This document shows positions 1 to 8,366 of a stretch of DNA of 55,953 nt, one piece after another (position 1 is the stretch's first letter; the number at the start of each line of letters is the position of its first letter). The notes under the pieces were generated by a model. The model worked only from the letters and a program-made list of their open reading frames with translations, ran no database searches and was not told where the DNA came from. This stretch comes from Phocaeicola_A sp045545095 (GTDB lineage: Bacteria > Bacteroidota > Bacteroidia > Bacteroidales > Bacteroidaceae): assembly GCA_045545095.1 (NCBI GenBank), contig JAZQAG010000019.1, forward strand, positions 1 through 55,953, read 5' to 3'. The position numbers and the translations under genes were made by a program.

Positions 1-540
1 ATAGAGATAGCCGGTCGGGTTGTTGGGATTGCAGATGAGGATAGCCTTTGTCCTGTCGGTGATGAGCTTCTCGAATTCCTCTACCGGAGGAAGGGCGAAA
101 CCTGTCTCGATTGATGACGGAACCGACTTGATCACAGCACCTGCCGAAACCGCGAAAGCCATATAGTTGGCATATGCAGGTTCGGGCACAATGATTTCGT
201 CACCAGGATTGAGACAAGAGAGAAAAGCAAAAAGAACCGCTTCGGAACCTCCCGTTGTGATAATGATATCATCGGCTGAAAGATTTATGTCAAACCGCTT
301 GTAGTAACCGGTAAGTTTCTCCCGGTAACTCTTATACCCCTGACTGGGGCTATACTCCAAAACGGAATGGTCGATCCGCTGAATGGCATCCAACGCCACC
401 TTGGGAGTGGGAAGATCGGGCTGACCAATATTCAAATGGTAAACCTTGATGCCACGAGCCTTGGCACCATCAGCTAAAGGGGCTAATTTACGGATAGGTG
501 AAGCGGGCATTTGTACTCCGCGCTCTGATATTGTAGGCAT
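1..540 (-). CDS. PLP-dependent aminotransferase, class I/II (C-terminal part outside window)
   Basis: The reading frame is open from the ATG at 538-540 to the window edge, giving the first 180 residues of a fold-type I aminotransferase of the aspartate aminotransferase group. Visible landmarks are the N-terminal segment with LNIGQPDLPTP (substrate arm), YSPSQGYKSYREKL, the cofactor-phosphate loop region ITTGGSEAVLFAF, and the CNPNNPTGYLY motif at the edge. The catalytic lysine lies in the missing part. Such enzymes move amino groups between amino acids and 2-oxoacids in the cytoplasm; the exact substrate cannot be read from this fragment. A good Bacteroidota promoter lies 42-73 bases upstream, so this gene is probably the first of its transcript. 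It is divergent from the DUF4494 gene. Confidence 0.9.
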   Translation of the reverse strand, partial: MPTISERGVQMPASPIRKLAPLADGAKARGIKVYHLNIGQPDLPTPKVALDAIQRIDHSVLEYSPSQGYKSYREKLTGYYKRFDINLSADDIIITTGGSEAVLFAFLSCLNPGDEIIVPEPAYANYMAFAVSAGAVIKSVPSSIETGFALPPVEEFEKLITDRTKAILICNPNNPTGYLY

Positions 541-581
541 ATATTACAGTATATATTTATTCCAATTTAAAAAATTAGGTG

Positions 582-613
582 CAAAGATAACTCGAATGTT
601 TTAGCTTCGCAAA
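582..613 (-). promoter_or_regulatory. Bacteroidota-type promoter of the aminotransferase gene
   Basis: On the minus strand a TTTG (610-613) is followed after 20 bases by TATCTTTG (582-589), matching the -33 TTTG / -7 TAnnTTTG consensus of the Bacteroidota primary sigma factor. Transcription would start near 575, leaving a short leader before the ATG at 540. Confidence 0.65.
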
Positions 614-716
614 AAATAGAGCATTTAATTCTCTTATAGAAGAACGAAAAACATAATATGGGAGAAAAAATCAAATTCTTTGCTACGTTTATAGCCGACA
701 AGCGAAATAATTTGGT

Positions 717-736
717 TACTTTTGTGGCTAATTTTG
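717..736 (+). promoter_or_regulatory. Candidate -7 elements upstream of the DUF4494 gene
   Basis: Two TAnnTTTG boxes occur in a row, TACTTTTG (717-724) and TAATTTTG (729-736), 44-63 bases before the DUF4494 start. Neither has a clean -33 TTTG at 19-21 bases, so which one is used is unclear. Confidence 0.4.
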
Positions 737-779
737 ACAAGAATAGTATCAAAGTATAAACATATAATCTTATAACATT

Positions 780-1262
780 ATGATGCATACATGGTTTGAA
801 TGCAAAATCCGTTACGAGAAGACACTCGAAAACGGATTGGTCAAGAAAGTGACCGAACCCTATCTGGTAGATGCCTTGAGTTTCACTGAAGCCGAAGCAC
901 GTATCATCGAAGAGATGACACCCTTCATCAGCGGTGAATTTACAGTTTCTGATATCAAACGCGCCAACTATAGTGAGTTGTTCTTCAGCGATGAAGAGGC
1001 TGCCGACCGCTGGTTCAAGTCGAAACTGGTTTTCATCACCCTTGACGAAAAGAGCGGTAATGAAAAGAAGATTTCCTCCAATGTACTTATCCAAGCAGCG
1101 GACTTGCGTGATGCCGTGAAGAAGTTGGATGAAGGCATGAAGGGAACAATGGCGGATTATGTCATTGCCTCTATGGCCGAAACTGCCATCATGGATGTGT
1201 ACCGTTATCAAGTGGAACCTGATGTGAAACCTGAATTTCCCGATGCTGGAGTGACGGAATAA
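780..1262 (+). CDS. DUF4494 domain protein
   Basis: A 160-residue cytoplasmic protein without signal peptide or membrane segment. I recognise the Bacteroidota-specific DUF4494 family from the opening HTWFECKIRYEKT and the tail DYVIASMAETAIMDVYRY; the family has no assigned biochemical function. There are two adjacent ATG codons at 780 and 783, and either could be the start. It sits 52 bases upstream of a YggS-family gene on the same strand, so the two are probably co-transcribed. The family's small size and acidic, soluble character fit a housekeeping or binding role, but no catalytic motif can be pointed to. Confidence 0.85.
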   Translation: MMHTWFECKIRYEKTLENGLVKKVTEPYLVDALSFTEAEARIIEEMTPFISGEFTVSDIKRANYSELFFSDEEAADRWFKSKLVFITLDEKSGNEKKISSNVLIQAADLRDAVKKLDEGMKGTMADYVIASMAETAIMDVYRYQVEPDVKPEFPDAGVTE

Positions 1263-1314
1263 GCCAGCCTCTGCAAGTTTAGCACACACATATACAGAAT
1301 AAGAGCAAAGCCTG

Positions 1315-1983
1315 ATGAATATCAAAGAAAATATTCACAAGATACTCTCTACCCTACCCGACCATGTCCGCCTGGTGGCAGTATCCAAGTATCATCCTAC
1401 AGAAGCACTGATGGAAGCCTATGAAACAGGACAACGCATATTCGGCGAAAGTAAGGTGCAGGAGATGTCCATGAAGCATGAACTGTTGCCCAAGGACATC
1501 GAATGGCACTTCATCGGCCATCTGCAGACAAACAAAGTGAAATACATCGCTCCATACGTAAGCCTGATACACGGAGTGGACAGCTACAAGTTGCTCTGCG
1601 AAATCAACCGACAGGGTGAAAAGTATAACCGCCGGATACCATGCCTGCTACAATTACATGTCGCACAAGAGGAGACCAAGTTCGGCTTCACTCTTGAAGA
1701 ATGTCACCAATTGTTGTCGGCAGGCGAATGGAAAAATCTGGAATACGTGGAAATACGAGGCCTTATGGGTATGGCCAGTAACACGGATGATATGAATCAG
1801 GTGCACGATGAGTTCCATAGGCTCAACCTGTTTTTCTCGCAGGTAAGGGAAGAATTTTTCTCAGGTATTCCCCAATTCTCCGAACTGTCAATGGGGATGA
1901 GTGATGACTATCCCATTGCCATAGAAGAGGGAAGCACACTCGTGCGTGTAGGTAGCCGGATATTCGGAGAGCGAAGCTATTGA
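1315..1983 (+). CDS. YggS/PLPBP family pyridoxal-phosphate homeostasis protein
   Basis: A 222-residue member of the YggS/PLPBP family, which binds pyridoxal phosphate in an alanine-racemase-like TIM barrel, has no known enzymatic activity, and buffers PLP and amino-acid pools. The PLP lysine is K25 in AVSKYHP. Further family marks are WHFIGHLQTNK, QLHVAQEETKFGF, RGLMGMA, and the C-terminal phosphate-binding SMGMSDDYPIAIEEGSTLVRVGSRIFG. Length is normal for the family (220-235). It follows DUF4494 closely and ends in front of a hairpin terminator. It converges on the rnf operon. Confidence 0.95.
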   Translation: MNIKENIHKILSTLPDHVRLVAVSKYHPTEALMEAYETGQRIFGESKVQEMSMKHELLPKDIEWHFIGHLQTNKVKYIAPYVSLIHGVDSYKLLCEINRQGEKYNRRIPCLLQLHVAQEETKFGFTLEECHQLLSAGEWKNLEYVEIRGLMGMASNTDDMNQVHDEFHRLNLFFSQVREEFFSGIPQFSELSMGMSDDYPIAIEEGSTLVRVGSRIFGERSY

Positions 1984-2010
1984 CTTTCATACAAGATAAA
2001 GGATATAAAA

Positions 2011-2048
2011 AAGCGAACTGTAATTCATACAGCTCGCTTTTCTTTTTT
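2011..2048. terminator. Hairpin terminator between yggS-like gene and rnfA
   Basis: A 12-base stem (2011-2022 with 2028-2039, one mismatch) closes a five-base loop. It is followed on the plus strand by a T-rich run and preceded by an A-run, so it can stop transcripts arriving from both convergent genes. Confidence 0.75.
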
Positions 2049-2075
2049 TCTATTCCTGTCTATCGAATCCGTTGA

Positions 2076-2678
2076 TTATTTCAATCCGAACAATATAGAC
2101 AAGCCACCATCTACACCGCTGAAGCCCATGAAGGCCATAGCAAGAAGACCGGCAACAACGAGGGCAATAGACATACCCTGCATTCCCTTAGGTACATTTA
2201 CAAGGCTCAACTGCTCGCGGATACCGGCAAAGATAATCAGTGCCAAGGCAAAACCAAGAGCGGTAGAGAAGGCGTAAACCACCCCTGTAAGAAGGTCATA
2301 CTGCTTCTGGATAACCAAGATAGCCACACCAAGAATACAGCAATTGGTAGTAATCAATGGAAGGAACACACCGAGTGCCTGATACAAAGCGGGTGAAACT
2401 TTCTTCAATACAATCTCAACCATCTGTACCAAAGCGGCAATCACCAAGATGAAGGTGATGGTCTGCAAGTAACCAAGGCCGTTGGCATCAAGCACATAAA
2501 TCTGAATCAAATAGGTCACAATCGTAGCGATAGTCAACACAAAAGCTACGGCAGCACCCATACCTGCGGCAGTCTCGATTTTCTTGGAAACACCCAAAAA
2601 CGGACAGATACCGAGGAACTGTGAGAACACCACATTGTTTACGAAAATGGCGGTGATAAATATCAATAAATATTCCAT
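2076..2678 (-). CDS. rnfA: Rnf complex subunit RnfA (RsxA)
   Basis: A 200-residue integral membrane protein with about six hydrophobic helices. It is the RnfA/NqrE-type subunit; with RnfE it forms the inverted pair of membrane cores that bind an intramembrane iron-sulfur cluster through cysteines. Visible marks are NNVVFSQFLGICPFLGVSKK at the N terminus and PLITTNCCILG in the middle, each carrying the conserved cysteines. The Rnf complex passes electrons between ferredoxin and NAD+ and pumps Na+ or H+. This is the last gene of the operon, followed by a hairpin terminator. The clearly lower similarity to the second copy at 31481-32077 and the gene order identify it as Rnf, not Nqr. Confidence 0.95.
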   Translation of the reverse strand: MEYLLIFITAIFVNNVVFSQFLGICPFLGVSKKIETAAGMGAAVAFVLTIATIVTYLIQIYVLDANGLGYLQTITFILVIAALVQMVEIVLKKVSPALYQALGVFLPLITTNCCILGVAILVIQKQYDLLTGVVYAFSTALGFALALIIFAGIREQLSLVNVPKGMQGMSIALVVAGLLAMAFMGFSGVDGGLSILFGLK

Positions 2679-2686
2679 ACTAATCG

Positions 2687-2721
2687 AAATTAAAAATTAA
2701 AGAACTAAAAATTAAAGAATT
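2687..2721. repeat. Short AT-rich tandem repeat between rnfE and rnfA
   Basis: The gap between rnfE and rnfA is made of repeats of an AAAATTAAAGAA-like word (two near-identical 15-base copies). No gene or clear hairpin is present. Confidence 0.6.
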
Positions 2722-2722
2722 A

Positions 2723-3307
2723 TCACGCTTTTCTCATCTTGTTTACAATGGCAATGAGGTAACCCAACACAATGAAAGCACCAGGAGCAAGTACGAAGAC
2801 GAGCATACCATAATCCTCGGGCATCAAAGTGAGGCCAAAGAGTTTGCCTGTACCCAAAATCTCACGCACAGCACCCAACAGGGTAAGACCGAGGGTGAAA
2901 CCGAGACCCATACCGATACCATCGAAGATTGAGGCTACAGGACCATTCTTAGCAGCAAAAGCCTCGGCACGCCCTAAGATGATACAATTCACCACTATCA
3001 AAGGGATGAAAAGTCCAAGAGTCGCATAGATATCTGGCAGATAAGCCTGCATAAGCATCTGTAATAAGGTTACGAATGAGGCTATAACCACAATAAACGA
3101 GGGAATACGCACCATGTCAGGAATCAGGTTCTTGATTAGGGAGATAACCAAGTTTGAAAGAATAAGCACAAACATAGTAGCAAGTCCCATACTCATACCA
3201 TTGATGGCTGATGAAGTAGTTCCTAATGTGGGACACATACCAAGAAGAAGTACAAACGTAGGATTCTCCTTGATGATACCGTTCATCAAAACTTTAAAGT
3301 TATTCAT
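2723..3307 (-). CDS. rnfE: Rnf complex subunit RnfE (RsxE)
   Basis: A 194-residue membrane protein, partner of RnfA in the membrane core. Family marks are NPTFVLLLGMCPTLGTTSSA near the N terminus, where the cluster-binding cysteine lies, and LIVVNCIILGRAEAFA in the middle. Six hydrophobic segments are visible, ending in a positive tail KMRKA. The gene follows rnfG by 20 bases, so it belongs to the same transcript. The NqrD paralogue encoded at 32205-32843 shares the same architecture (ITNCILMGRLEAFA). Confidence 0.94.
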   Translation of the reverse strand: MNNFKVLMNGIIKENPTFVLLLGMCPTLGTTSSAINGMSMGLATMFVLILSNLVISLIKNLIPDMVRIPSFIVVIASFVTLLQMLMQAYLPDIYATLGLFIPLIVVNCIILGRAEAFAAKNGPVASIFDGIGMGLGFTLGLTLLGAVREILGTGKLFGLTLMPEDYGMLVFVLAPGAFIVLGYLIAIVNKMRKA

Positions 3308-3327
3308 ATCTTATACTCCTTTCTTGA

Positions 3328-4035
3328 TTATTCGTTATTACCACAGATACAATTCTCTTTTTCCTTTGAGCAGAAATTCTCATCGCACTTGGCATCATTG
3401 CCACAGCATACAGCCTTCTTTACTGCATCCACAACACCTTCTGCAGCTTCTTCCACTTGTTGGGTTGCGCTTGAGTTGGCATCAACGGCACCACCCTGAT
3501 AAGCTTGGTAAGCAGAATTTACGGCACCAAGGAAAGCGCGTGTAGTAATGGTAGAAGCTGTAATGGCATCCACTTCACCACCGTCTTTGCTCACGGTCAA
3601 GTTGTTCTTTGCAGGATGTTTGCCAATGATATCACCCTTAGCACCTTTCTGGAACCACTCGCCTGCCTTAGCACCTAATCCCGGAGTCTCGGCATGTTCG
3701 AGTACATTATAACCAAGGATATTACCCTCTGCATCGAAGCCTACCAACACTTTGATAGAACCACCGAAAGCGTTGTTGTTTACAGCCTGTACGGCAGTAC
3801 CTTTATCTGTCTTATAGACAATGGCCACGCCACCATCAATGGTGTCAGTACTCTGCACTGTAGCTTCATCGGCTTGAAGAACAGCCTTGATTCCATCAGC
3901 CAAAGCCTTGGCCTTAATCTCTTGGATAGGACCTTCAGTAACTCCGTTGACATAAGCCAACAAGCCACCGGCAATCACAGATATCACGGTCAATACGACC
4001 GCCATATTCAATAATGATGATTCTAACTTTTTCAT
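3328..4035 (-). CDS. rnfG: Rnf complex subunit RnfG with a cysteine-rich C-terminal tail
   Basis: A 235-residue protein with one N-terminal membrane helix (about residues 11-29) and a soluble FMN-binding domain. The covalent flavin site is the variant motif T159-A-S-T162-I-T (family form S-G-A-T-x-T), so T162 is the expected FMN-phosphothreonine. ETPGLGAKA (116-124) is the usual flavin-pocket loop. Family proteins end shortly after the flavin motif; here an alanine-rich linker (about 182-207) leads to a tail with six cysteines in the last 26 residues (C210, C211, C217, C222, C229, C231). The gene overlaps rnfD by four bases. FMN attachment needs ApbE, which is not in this window. Confidence 0.93.
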   Translation of the reverse strand: MKKLESSLLNMAVVLTVISVIAGGLLAYVNGVTEGPIQEIKAKALADGIKAVLQADEATVQSTDTIDGGVAIVYKTDKGTAVQAVNNNAFGGSIKVLVGFDAEGNILGYNVLEHAETPGLGAKAGEWFQKGAKGDIIGKHPAKNNLTVSKDGGEVDAITASTITTRAFLGAVNSAYQAYQGGAVDANSSATQQVEEAAEGVVDAVKKAVCCGNDAKCDENFCSKEKENCICGNNE

Positions 4036-5021
4036 TTCTTTACTACCTCCCCGAATCGTTTAGGTTTGCAATAGGTGTTAATCAGCGGGGTGAATGCGTT
4101 CATCAAAAGGATGGCAAACGACATACCCTCAGGATAAGCACCGAACAGACGAATCACTACAGTCAGGAAACCGATAGCCACACCATAAATAATCATGCCC
4201 TTGTGGGTCATGGGTGAAGTGACATAGTCGGTAGCCATGAAGATGGCACCCAACATGACACCACCAGTGAAGAGGTGAGCCATAGGAGATGCATACATGG
4301 TAGGATCAACCAAATGCATCAAACCGGCAAACACAAAGATTGTGCCCAATACTGATACCGGAACATGCCATGTGATAATCTTCTTCCAAAGCATGTAACC
4401 AAGACCAAGCAACAGAGCCAATGCGCTGACTTCACCAACACAACCATAATCGGCTCCCATAAACATTTCCCATGCACTGGGAAGTTTATCAAGTGCTGAA
4501 GCATCACCCTTTACGGCTGCCTTCATCAAGGCCAGCGGAGTAGCTGCTGTTTCTGCATCAAGATAAGCCCCCCATTGACCTTGCATAGGCCAACTTGTCA
4601 TCTGAACGGGGAATGAAATCAACAGGAATACACGACCTACCAACGCGGGGTTGAAAGGATTGCAACCAAGACCACCAAAAGTCATCTTACCAATACCGAT
4701 AGCAACCAATGCACCGATAATGATAATCCAGATAGGAAGGTTAGAAGGAAGGTTGAACGCCAACAGGATACCTGTAAGAATTGCCGAACCATCTGTAATA
4801 GTAGATGTTTCGCTCTTAAGAATGAACTTGGCAATGGCCCACTCAAAAAATATGCAGGCTGCCACAGATGTCAGTGTCACTACCACTGATCCCAAGCCAA
4901 AGGCATAGAAAGACCACAACAAGGCGGGAATCAAGGCTATGATAACACCGTACATATTGCGCTCCACCGTGTCATTGTTATGCACGTGAGGCGACATGGA
5001 TACGATTAATTTATTTGCCAT
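4032..5021 (-). CDS. rnfD: Rnf complex subunit RnfD
   Basis: A 329-residue polytopic membrane protein, homologous to NqrB. Marks are SMSPHVHNNDTVERNMYGV at the N terminus, FGGLGCNPFNPALVGR, and the flavinylation motif ETAATPLA with T161 as the expected FMN-carrying threonine. The late segment FMATDYVTSPMTHKG is also conserved. RnfD and RnfG carry the covalent flavins that link the cytoplasmic and periplasmic sides of the complex. The stop codon overlaps the start of rnfG, implying coupled translation. A 159-base repeat-bearing gap separates it from rnfC upstream. Confidence 0.95.
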   Translation of the reverse strand: MANKLIVSMSPHVHNNDTVERNMYGVIIALIPALLWSFYAFGLGSVVVTLTSVAACIFFEWAIAKFILKSETSTITDGSAILTGILLAFNLPSNLPIWIIIIGALVAIGIGKMTFGGLGCNPFNPALVGRVFLLISFPVQMTSWPMQGQWGAYLDAETAATPLALMKAAVKGDASALDKLPSAWEMFMGADYGCVGEVSALALLLGLGYMLWKKIITWHVPVSVLGTIFVFAGLMHLVDPTMYASPMAHLFTGGVMLGAIFMATDYVTSPMTHKGMIIYGVAIGFLTVVIRLFGAYPEGMSFAILLMNAFTPLINTYCKPKRFGEVVKK

Positions 5022-5129
5022 ATTATTTTATTTTTGGGGAAATTAAAGAAGTTAGAGGGAGATAGTCGCTTCGCTCTTTAGGGAGAGAAAGACCAATAGT
5101 TCAGCCATCTGTAGTAAAAGCATTCGGCT

Positions 5130-5170
5130 TTTATCTCCCTTTATCTCCATATTATCTCCTTTTATCTCCA
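5130..5170. repeat. 10-bp tandem repeat between rnfC and rnfD
   Basis: Four units in exact 10-base register (5131-5170) vary around TTATCTCCNT. Read in the direction of transcription each unit contains GGAGATAA, which resembles a series of ribosome-binding-like GGAG words, but it lies more than 100 bases before the rnfD start. Confidence 0.7.
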
Positions 5171-5180
5171 TAAATTTAAC

Positions 5181-6515
5181 TTACTTCGCACTGCGTGCGC
5201 GGATAATACCCATTACTGTTGATTTACCCAAACGGATCATATCAAGCAACGGACGATTGCTCGGACAGGTAAACTGACATGAGCCACACTCGATGCACGA
5301 TACGATATCCTCTTTCTCTGCACGTTCCCACTCGTTATGAGCAGAAAGGGTTGAAAGCAAGAAGGGTTCCAATCCCATAGGACAAGCACTCACACACTTG
5401 GCACAACGGATACAAGGACGGACTTCACCACGACGAGCCTCCTTGTCATTCATGATAAGCACACCTGACGACCCTTTGCAGATGGGGACTTCAATGTTCA
5501 TCAATGCCTTACCCATCATAGGACCACCACCGATAACTTTACCTGTATCTTCGGGAAGACCACCGGCAGCATCAATCAGCTGACTCATAGGAGTACCCAT
5601 ACGAGTGAGGAAGTTGGAAGGCTTTGCCACACTCTTACCTGTCACAGTCACGATGCGTTCGAACAAAGGCTTATTCTTCATCACAGCTTCGTAAACAGCA
5701 TAAGCCGTACCTACATTCTGCACCACTGCACCTACACTGATAGGAATGGCAGGAGGAGCAGGAACCTGACGACTAATGACAGCATCTATCAACTGTTTTT
5801 CACCACCCTGAGGATACTTCACCTTCAAGGGGACAATCTCGATACCGGGATAAGCGGCAGCCTTTTCTTGCATCAACTTGATGGCATCGGGCTTGTTGTT
5901 CTCAATGCCAATATAACCCTTATCTACTTTGGCAGCTTTCATCAGAAGGCTTACACCAACAAGTATTTCCTCGGGTTTCTCCAACATCAGGCGATGGTCG
6001 GCTGTGAGGTAAGGCTCACACTCAACTGCATTGATAATCACACACTCGGCTTTGCTGCCCGGAGGAGGACACAATTTTACATGTGTGGGGAAACAGGCTC
6101 CACCCATACCTACAACACCGGCATTCTTTATCTTCTCTACAATCTCTTCTGGTTTCAAAGAGCATTCTTTTACGAGTGCTTCACTACGGTCAATTGTCTC
6201 TTCCCACTCATCACCATCTACATCAATGAAGATGGCGGGTTTGCGATAACCGCTGGCATCGATAACACTATCAATCTTGGCAACCTTTCCCGATACAGAC
6301 GAGAAGATGGCTGCTGAAACAAAACCACCGGCATCGGCAATCTTGGTACCAACCTTCACAACATCACCTTTGGCAACGCAAGGAACGGCAGGCGCACCAA
6401 TATGTTGTGACAAGGGGAACACGGCCTGTTTGGGCAATCCCAATGTCTCGATGGCACTGGCGGCAGACAACTTGTTTTCGGCGGGATGTACACCACCTAT
6501 TCTGAATGTCTTCAC
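5181..6515 (-). CDS. rnfC: Rnf complex subunit RnfC (NADH-binding)
   Basis: A 444-residue peripheral protein of the cytoplasmic face that binds NAD(H) and FMN. Order of parts: N-terminal barrel-sandwich domain with GGVHPAENK, the Complex1_51K-like nucleotide domain with GMGGACFPTHVK (136-147), a SLBB-like region, and two [4Fe-4S] motifs near the C terminus, CIRCAKCVSACPMGL and CIECGSCQFTCPSNR. The short C terminus without the long alanine-lysine tail of enterobacterial RsxC is usual for Bacteroidota. It is second in the operon after rnfB, from which it is separated by a repeat-bearing gap. Confidence 0.95.
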   Translation of the reverse strand: MKTFRIGGVHPAENKLSAASAIETLGLPKQAVFPLSQHIGAPAVPCVAKGDVVKVGTKIADAGGFVSAAIFSSVSGKVAKIDSVIDASGYRKPAIFIDVDGDEWEETIDRSEALVKECSLKPEEIVEKIKNAGVVGMGGACFPTHVKLCPPPGSKAECVIINAVECEPYLTADHRLMLEKPEEILVGVSLLMKAAKVDKGYIGIENNKPDAIKLMQEKAAAYPGIEIVPLKVKYPQGGEKQLIDAVISRQVPAPPAIPISVGAVVQNVGTAYAVYEAVMKNKPLFERIVTVTGKSVAKPSNFLTRMGTPMSQLIDAAGGLPEDTGKVIGGGPMMGKALMNIEVPICKGSSGVLIMNDKEARRGEVRPCIRCAKCVSACPMGLEPFLLSTLSAHNEWERAEKEDIVSCIECGSCQFTCPSNRPLLDMIRLGKSTVMGIIRARSAK

Positions 6516-6561
6516 GTTTATTTTATTTTTTTGTTCTTAATCTGTTTATTATTTTCTCATC

Positions 6562-6632
6562 CGCAGATGACGCAGATAACGCAGATAGTCTTTTTTCCTC
6601 TATTTTCTCTGTGTCTCCGTGTCTCTGTGTCC
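6562..6632. repeat. Two adjacent short-period repeats between rnfB and rnfC
   Basis: A 9-base unit CGCAGATNA is repeated three times (6562-6588), and after a T-rich spacer an 8-base unit CTCYGTGT is repeated three times (6607-6630). The first word recurs at 36858-36880 and 36997-37012 in this window. The array ends immediately before the rnfB stop codon region. Confidence 0.7.
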
Positions 6633-6638
6633 TAAAGA

Positions 6639-7535
6639 TTATTCAGCTTTCGGAGCTTCGACCTTGGGAGTTTCTGCTTTGGCTGCTTCTGCTACAGGAG
6701 CTTCCACTTTCGGCTTACGCGGTGGGAAGTTTACAGCAACAATGGCATTCTTCGGACATACAGCCTCACACTTACGGCACAAACGACACTTGTTGGGGTC
6801 GATGTAAGCCAAATTGTTTTCTACTGTAATAGCCTCGAACGAGCACTCTTTCACACACTTGCCACAAGCAATACAACTTACCTTACAAGCCTTCATGGCA
6901 ACAGGACCTTTATCCTTGTTGACACAGCTCACATATACACGGCGGTTGTTCTTGCCCTTCGGACGGATTTCGATAATCACACGCGGACAAGCCTTGGCAC
7001 AAGCACCACAAGCCGTACACTTCTCTTCATCCACTTCGGGAAGTCCTGTCTCCGGATTCATGTGAATGGCATCGAACTGACAAGCCTTCACACAATCGCC
7101 ACAACCGAGACATCCGAAAGCACATGCTGTCTCGCCACCACAAGTGGCATGAGCCACCTTACATGACTGTGCACCATCGTACTTTACAATGCGTGGACGA
7201 TTTTCACAACTACCGTTGCATCGTACGACAGCCACTTTGGGCTCCGATGCACCAGCTTCCAACCCGAGGATACCTGCAATCTGACTCATCACAGCCTGTC
7301 CTCCAACCGGACACAGTTTCCCTTCCAACGAGCCAGCCTTCACACATGCCTCGGCAAAGCCCGAACATCCAGGATAACCACATCCACCGCAGTTTGCCTG
7401 AGGCAACACTTCGGCCACTTGACCGATTCGCGGATCTTCATACACAGCAAACTTCTTGGAGGCCACGTACAAGATAACGGCTGCTATCAATCCGATGGCT
7501 CCGAGCGAAATCACTGCTACAAGAATTAAGTCCAT
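6639..7535 (-). CDS. rnfB: Rnf complex subunit RnfB (polyferredoxin)
   Basis: A 298-residue protein with an N-terminal membrane anchor (about 3-27) and a series of iron-sulfur sites. The first is the RnfB/ArsR-type four-cysteine site starting NCGGCGYPGC (48-57), followed by four ferredoxin-type [4Fe-4S] motifs: GCLGCGDCVKAC, CTACGACAKAC, CIACGKCVKEC and CRLCRKCEAVC. It is the entry point for electrons from reduced ferredoxin. The last about 25 residues are an alanine/glutamate/lysine/proline-rich low-complexity tail. The gene lies 27 bases downstream of the rseC-like gene and is part of its transcript. Confidence 0.96.
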   Translation of the reverse strand: MDLILVAVISLGAIGLIAAVILYVASKKFAVYEDPRIGQVAEVLPQANCGGCGYPGCSGFAEACVKAGSLEGKLCPVGGQAVMSQIAGILGLEAGASEPKVAVVRCNGSCENRPRIVKYDGAQSCKVAHATCGGETACAFGCLGCGDCVKACQFDAIHMNPETGLPEVDEEKCTACGACAKACPRVIIEIRPKGKNNRRVYVSCVNKDKGPVAMKACKVSCIACGKCVKECSFEAITVENNLAYIDPNKCRLCRKCEAVCPKNAIVAVNFPPRKPKVEAPVAEAAKAETPKVEAPKAE

Positions 7536-7562
7536 AAAAGTTAGTCTTTATAAAATTAGTTA

Positions 7563-7985
7563 TTAGTTTATTGGTTTCAGGGTAAAGGTAAACTTCTTTG
7601 CCATCATATTACGACACATATATAATATAAGGTAATAGACAGCAAGACTTCCTACAGCAATCAGAGCTGACAAAGGTTCATTACCACCAGTCATAAGAAT
7701 GCTCAGGTACAGGACTACGACCAAAACAACAAAAGGAACGCCGAATGCCCAAAGGACAGCCCGCATCCCCATAGATGTAGTACCATAAACATTGACAGTC
7801 TGGCCAACAATATAGTTGACCGACTCTTTGGTATAGATATCCACGATCTTTTCTTTACTCTCTGATGAATTGCATAATTTGTGGGCAGCACAAGTAGCAC
7901 AGGCAGATGTCTGTACAATCCTGACACGGACATGCATCCCGTCAATGCTTTCCACAGTACCCAGATGTTGGATAGAATCACTCAT
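7563..7985 (-). CDS. SoxR-reducing system protein RseC family
   Basis: A 140-residue membrane protein of the RseC/MucC family. An N-terminal cytoplasmic part carries C29, C32 and C38 (SACATCAAHKLC), a probable metal or cluster site, followed by two hydrophobic helices (about 75-95 and 100-122). In Enterobacteria RseC works with the Rsx(Rnf) complex to keep SoxR reduced; here it heads the rnf operon, which fits a role in assembly or control of Rnf. There is no soxR in the window, so the SoxR link cannot be transferred. The promoter lies just upstream. Confidence 0.88.
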   Translation of the reverse strand: MSDSIQHLGTVESIDGMHVRVRIVQTSACATCAAHKLCNSSESKEKIVDIYTKESVNYIVGQTVNVYGTTSMGMRAVLWAFGVPFVVLVVVLYLSILMTGGNEPLSALIAVGSLAVYYLILYMCRNMMAKKFTFTLKPIN

Positions 7986-8014
7986 TTTGTAATGTGCGCG
8001 TTACAAATTTCCTG

Positions 8015-8022
8015 CAAAAATA
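8015..8022 (-). promoter_or_regulatory. Probable -7 element of the rseC-rnfBCDGEA operon
   Basis: TATTTTTG is read on the minus strand 30 bases before the RseC start, matching TAnnTTTG. No good -33 TTTG is seen. The rest of the 381-base divergent gap (7986-8366) holds this box, the OPT promoter and AT-rich DNA without any recognisable gene or strong hairpin. Confidence 0.5.
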
Positions 8023-8228
8023 AGACATTTATAGAGAATAGAGAAAGAAAACGAAGAGTTTTTTAATTCGCCTCATGCTTTTTCTTTGTAAACGTGACTT
8101 CTTGTATATAGGGATATTTTGAAAGATACAAAATTTGAAGCCTCCTAATGAATTCATATTAAGCATAGTTCATATACTATTCTAAAAGGGAGACAAGAAA
8201 AAAGAAAGAATCATTTCCTCCACAAATG

Positions 8229-8259
8229 TTGCACTTCTCAATGTAATAACGTATTTTTG
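8229..8259 (+). promoter_or_regulatory. Promoter of the OPT transporter gene
   Basis: TTG (8229-8231) and TATTTTTG (8252-8259) are spaced by 20 bases, a good Bacteroidota promoter. Transcription would begin near 8266, giving a leader of about 100 bases before the ATG at 8367. Confidence 0.7.
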
Positions 8260-8366
8260 CAAACTGATACACAAATGAAACACGGATACATGACACGTAT
8301 CATTATGAACATATTCAACGTCTGAACCAAAGAAAAAAAGAAAATCACAAAATAAAAAAAAAGAAA

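Noticed and set aside
5130..5170. The GGAGATAA repeats as multiple ribosome-binding sites for hidden small genes
   Set aside because: No start codon with a useful frame follows any of them, and Bacteroidota rarely use Shine-Dalgarno sites.
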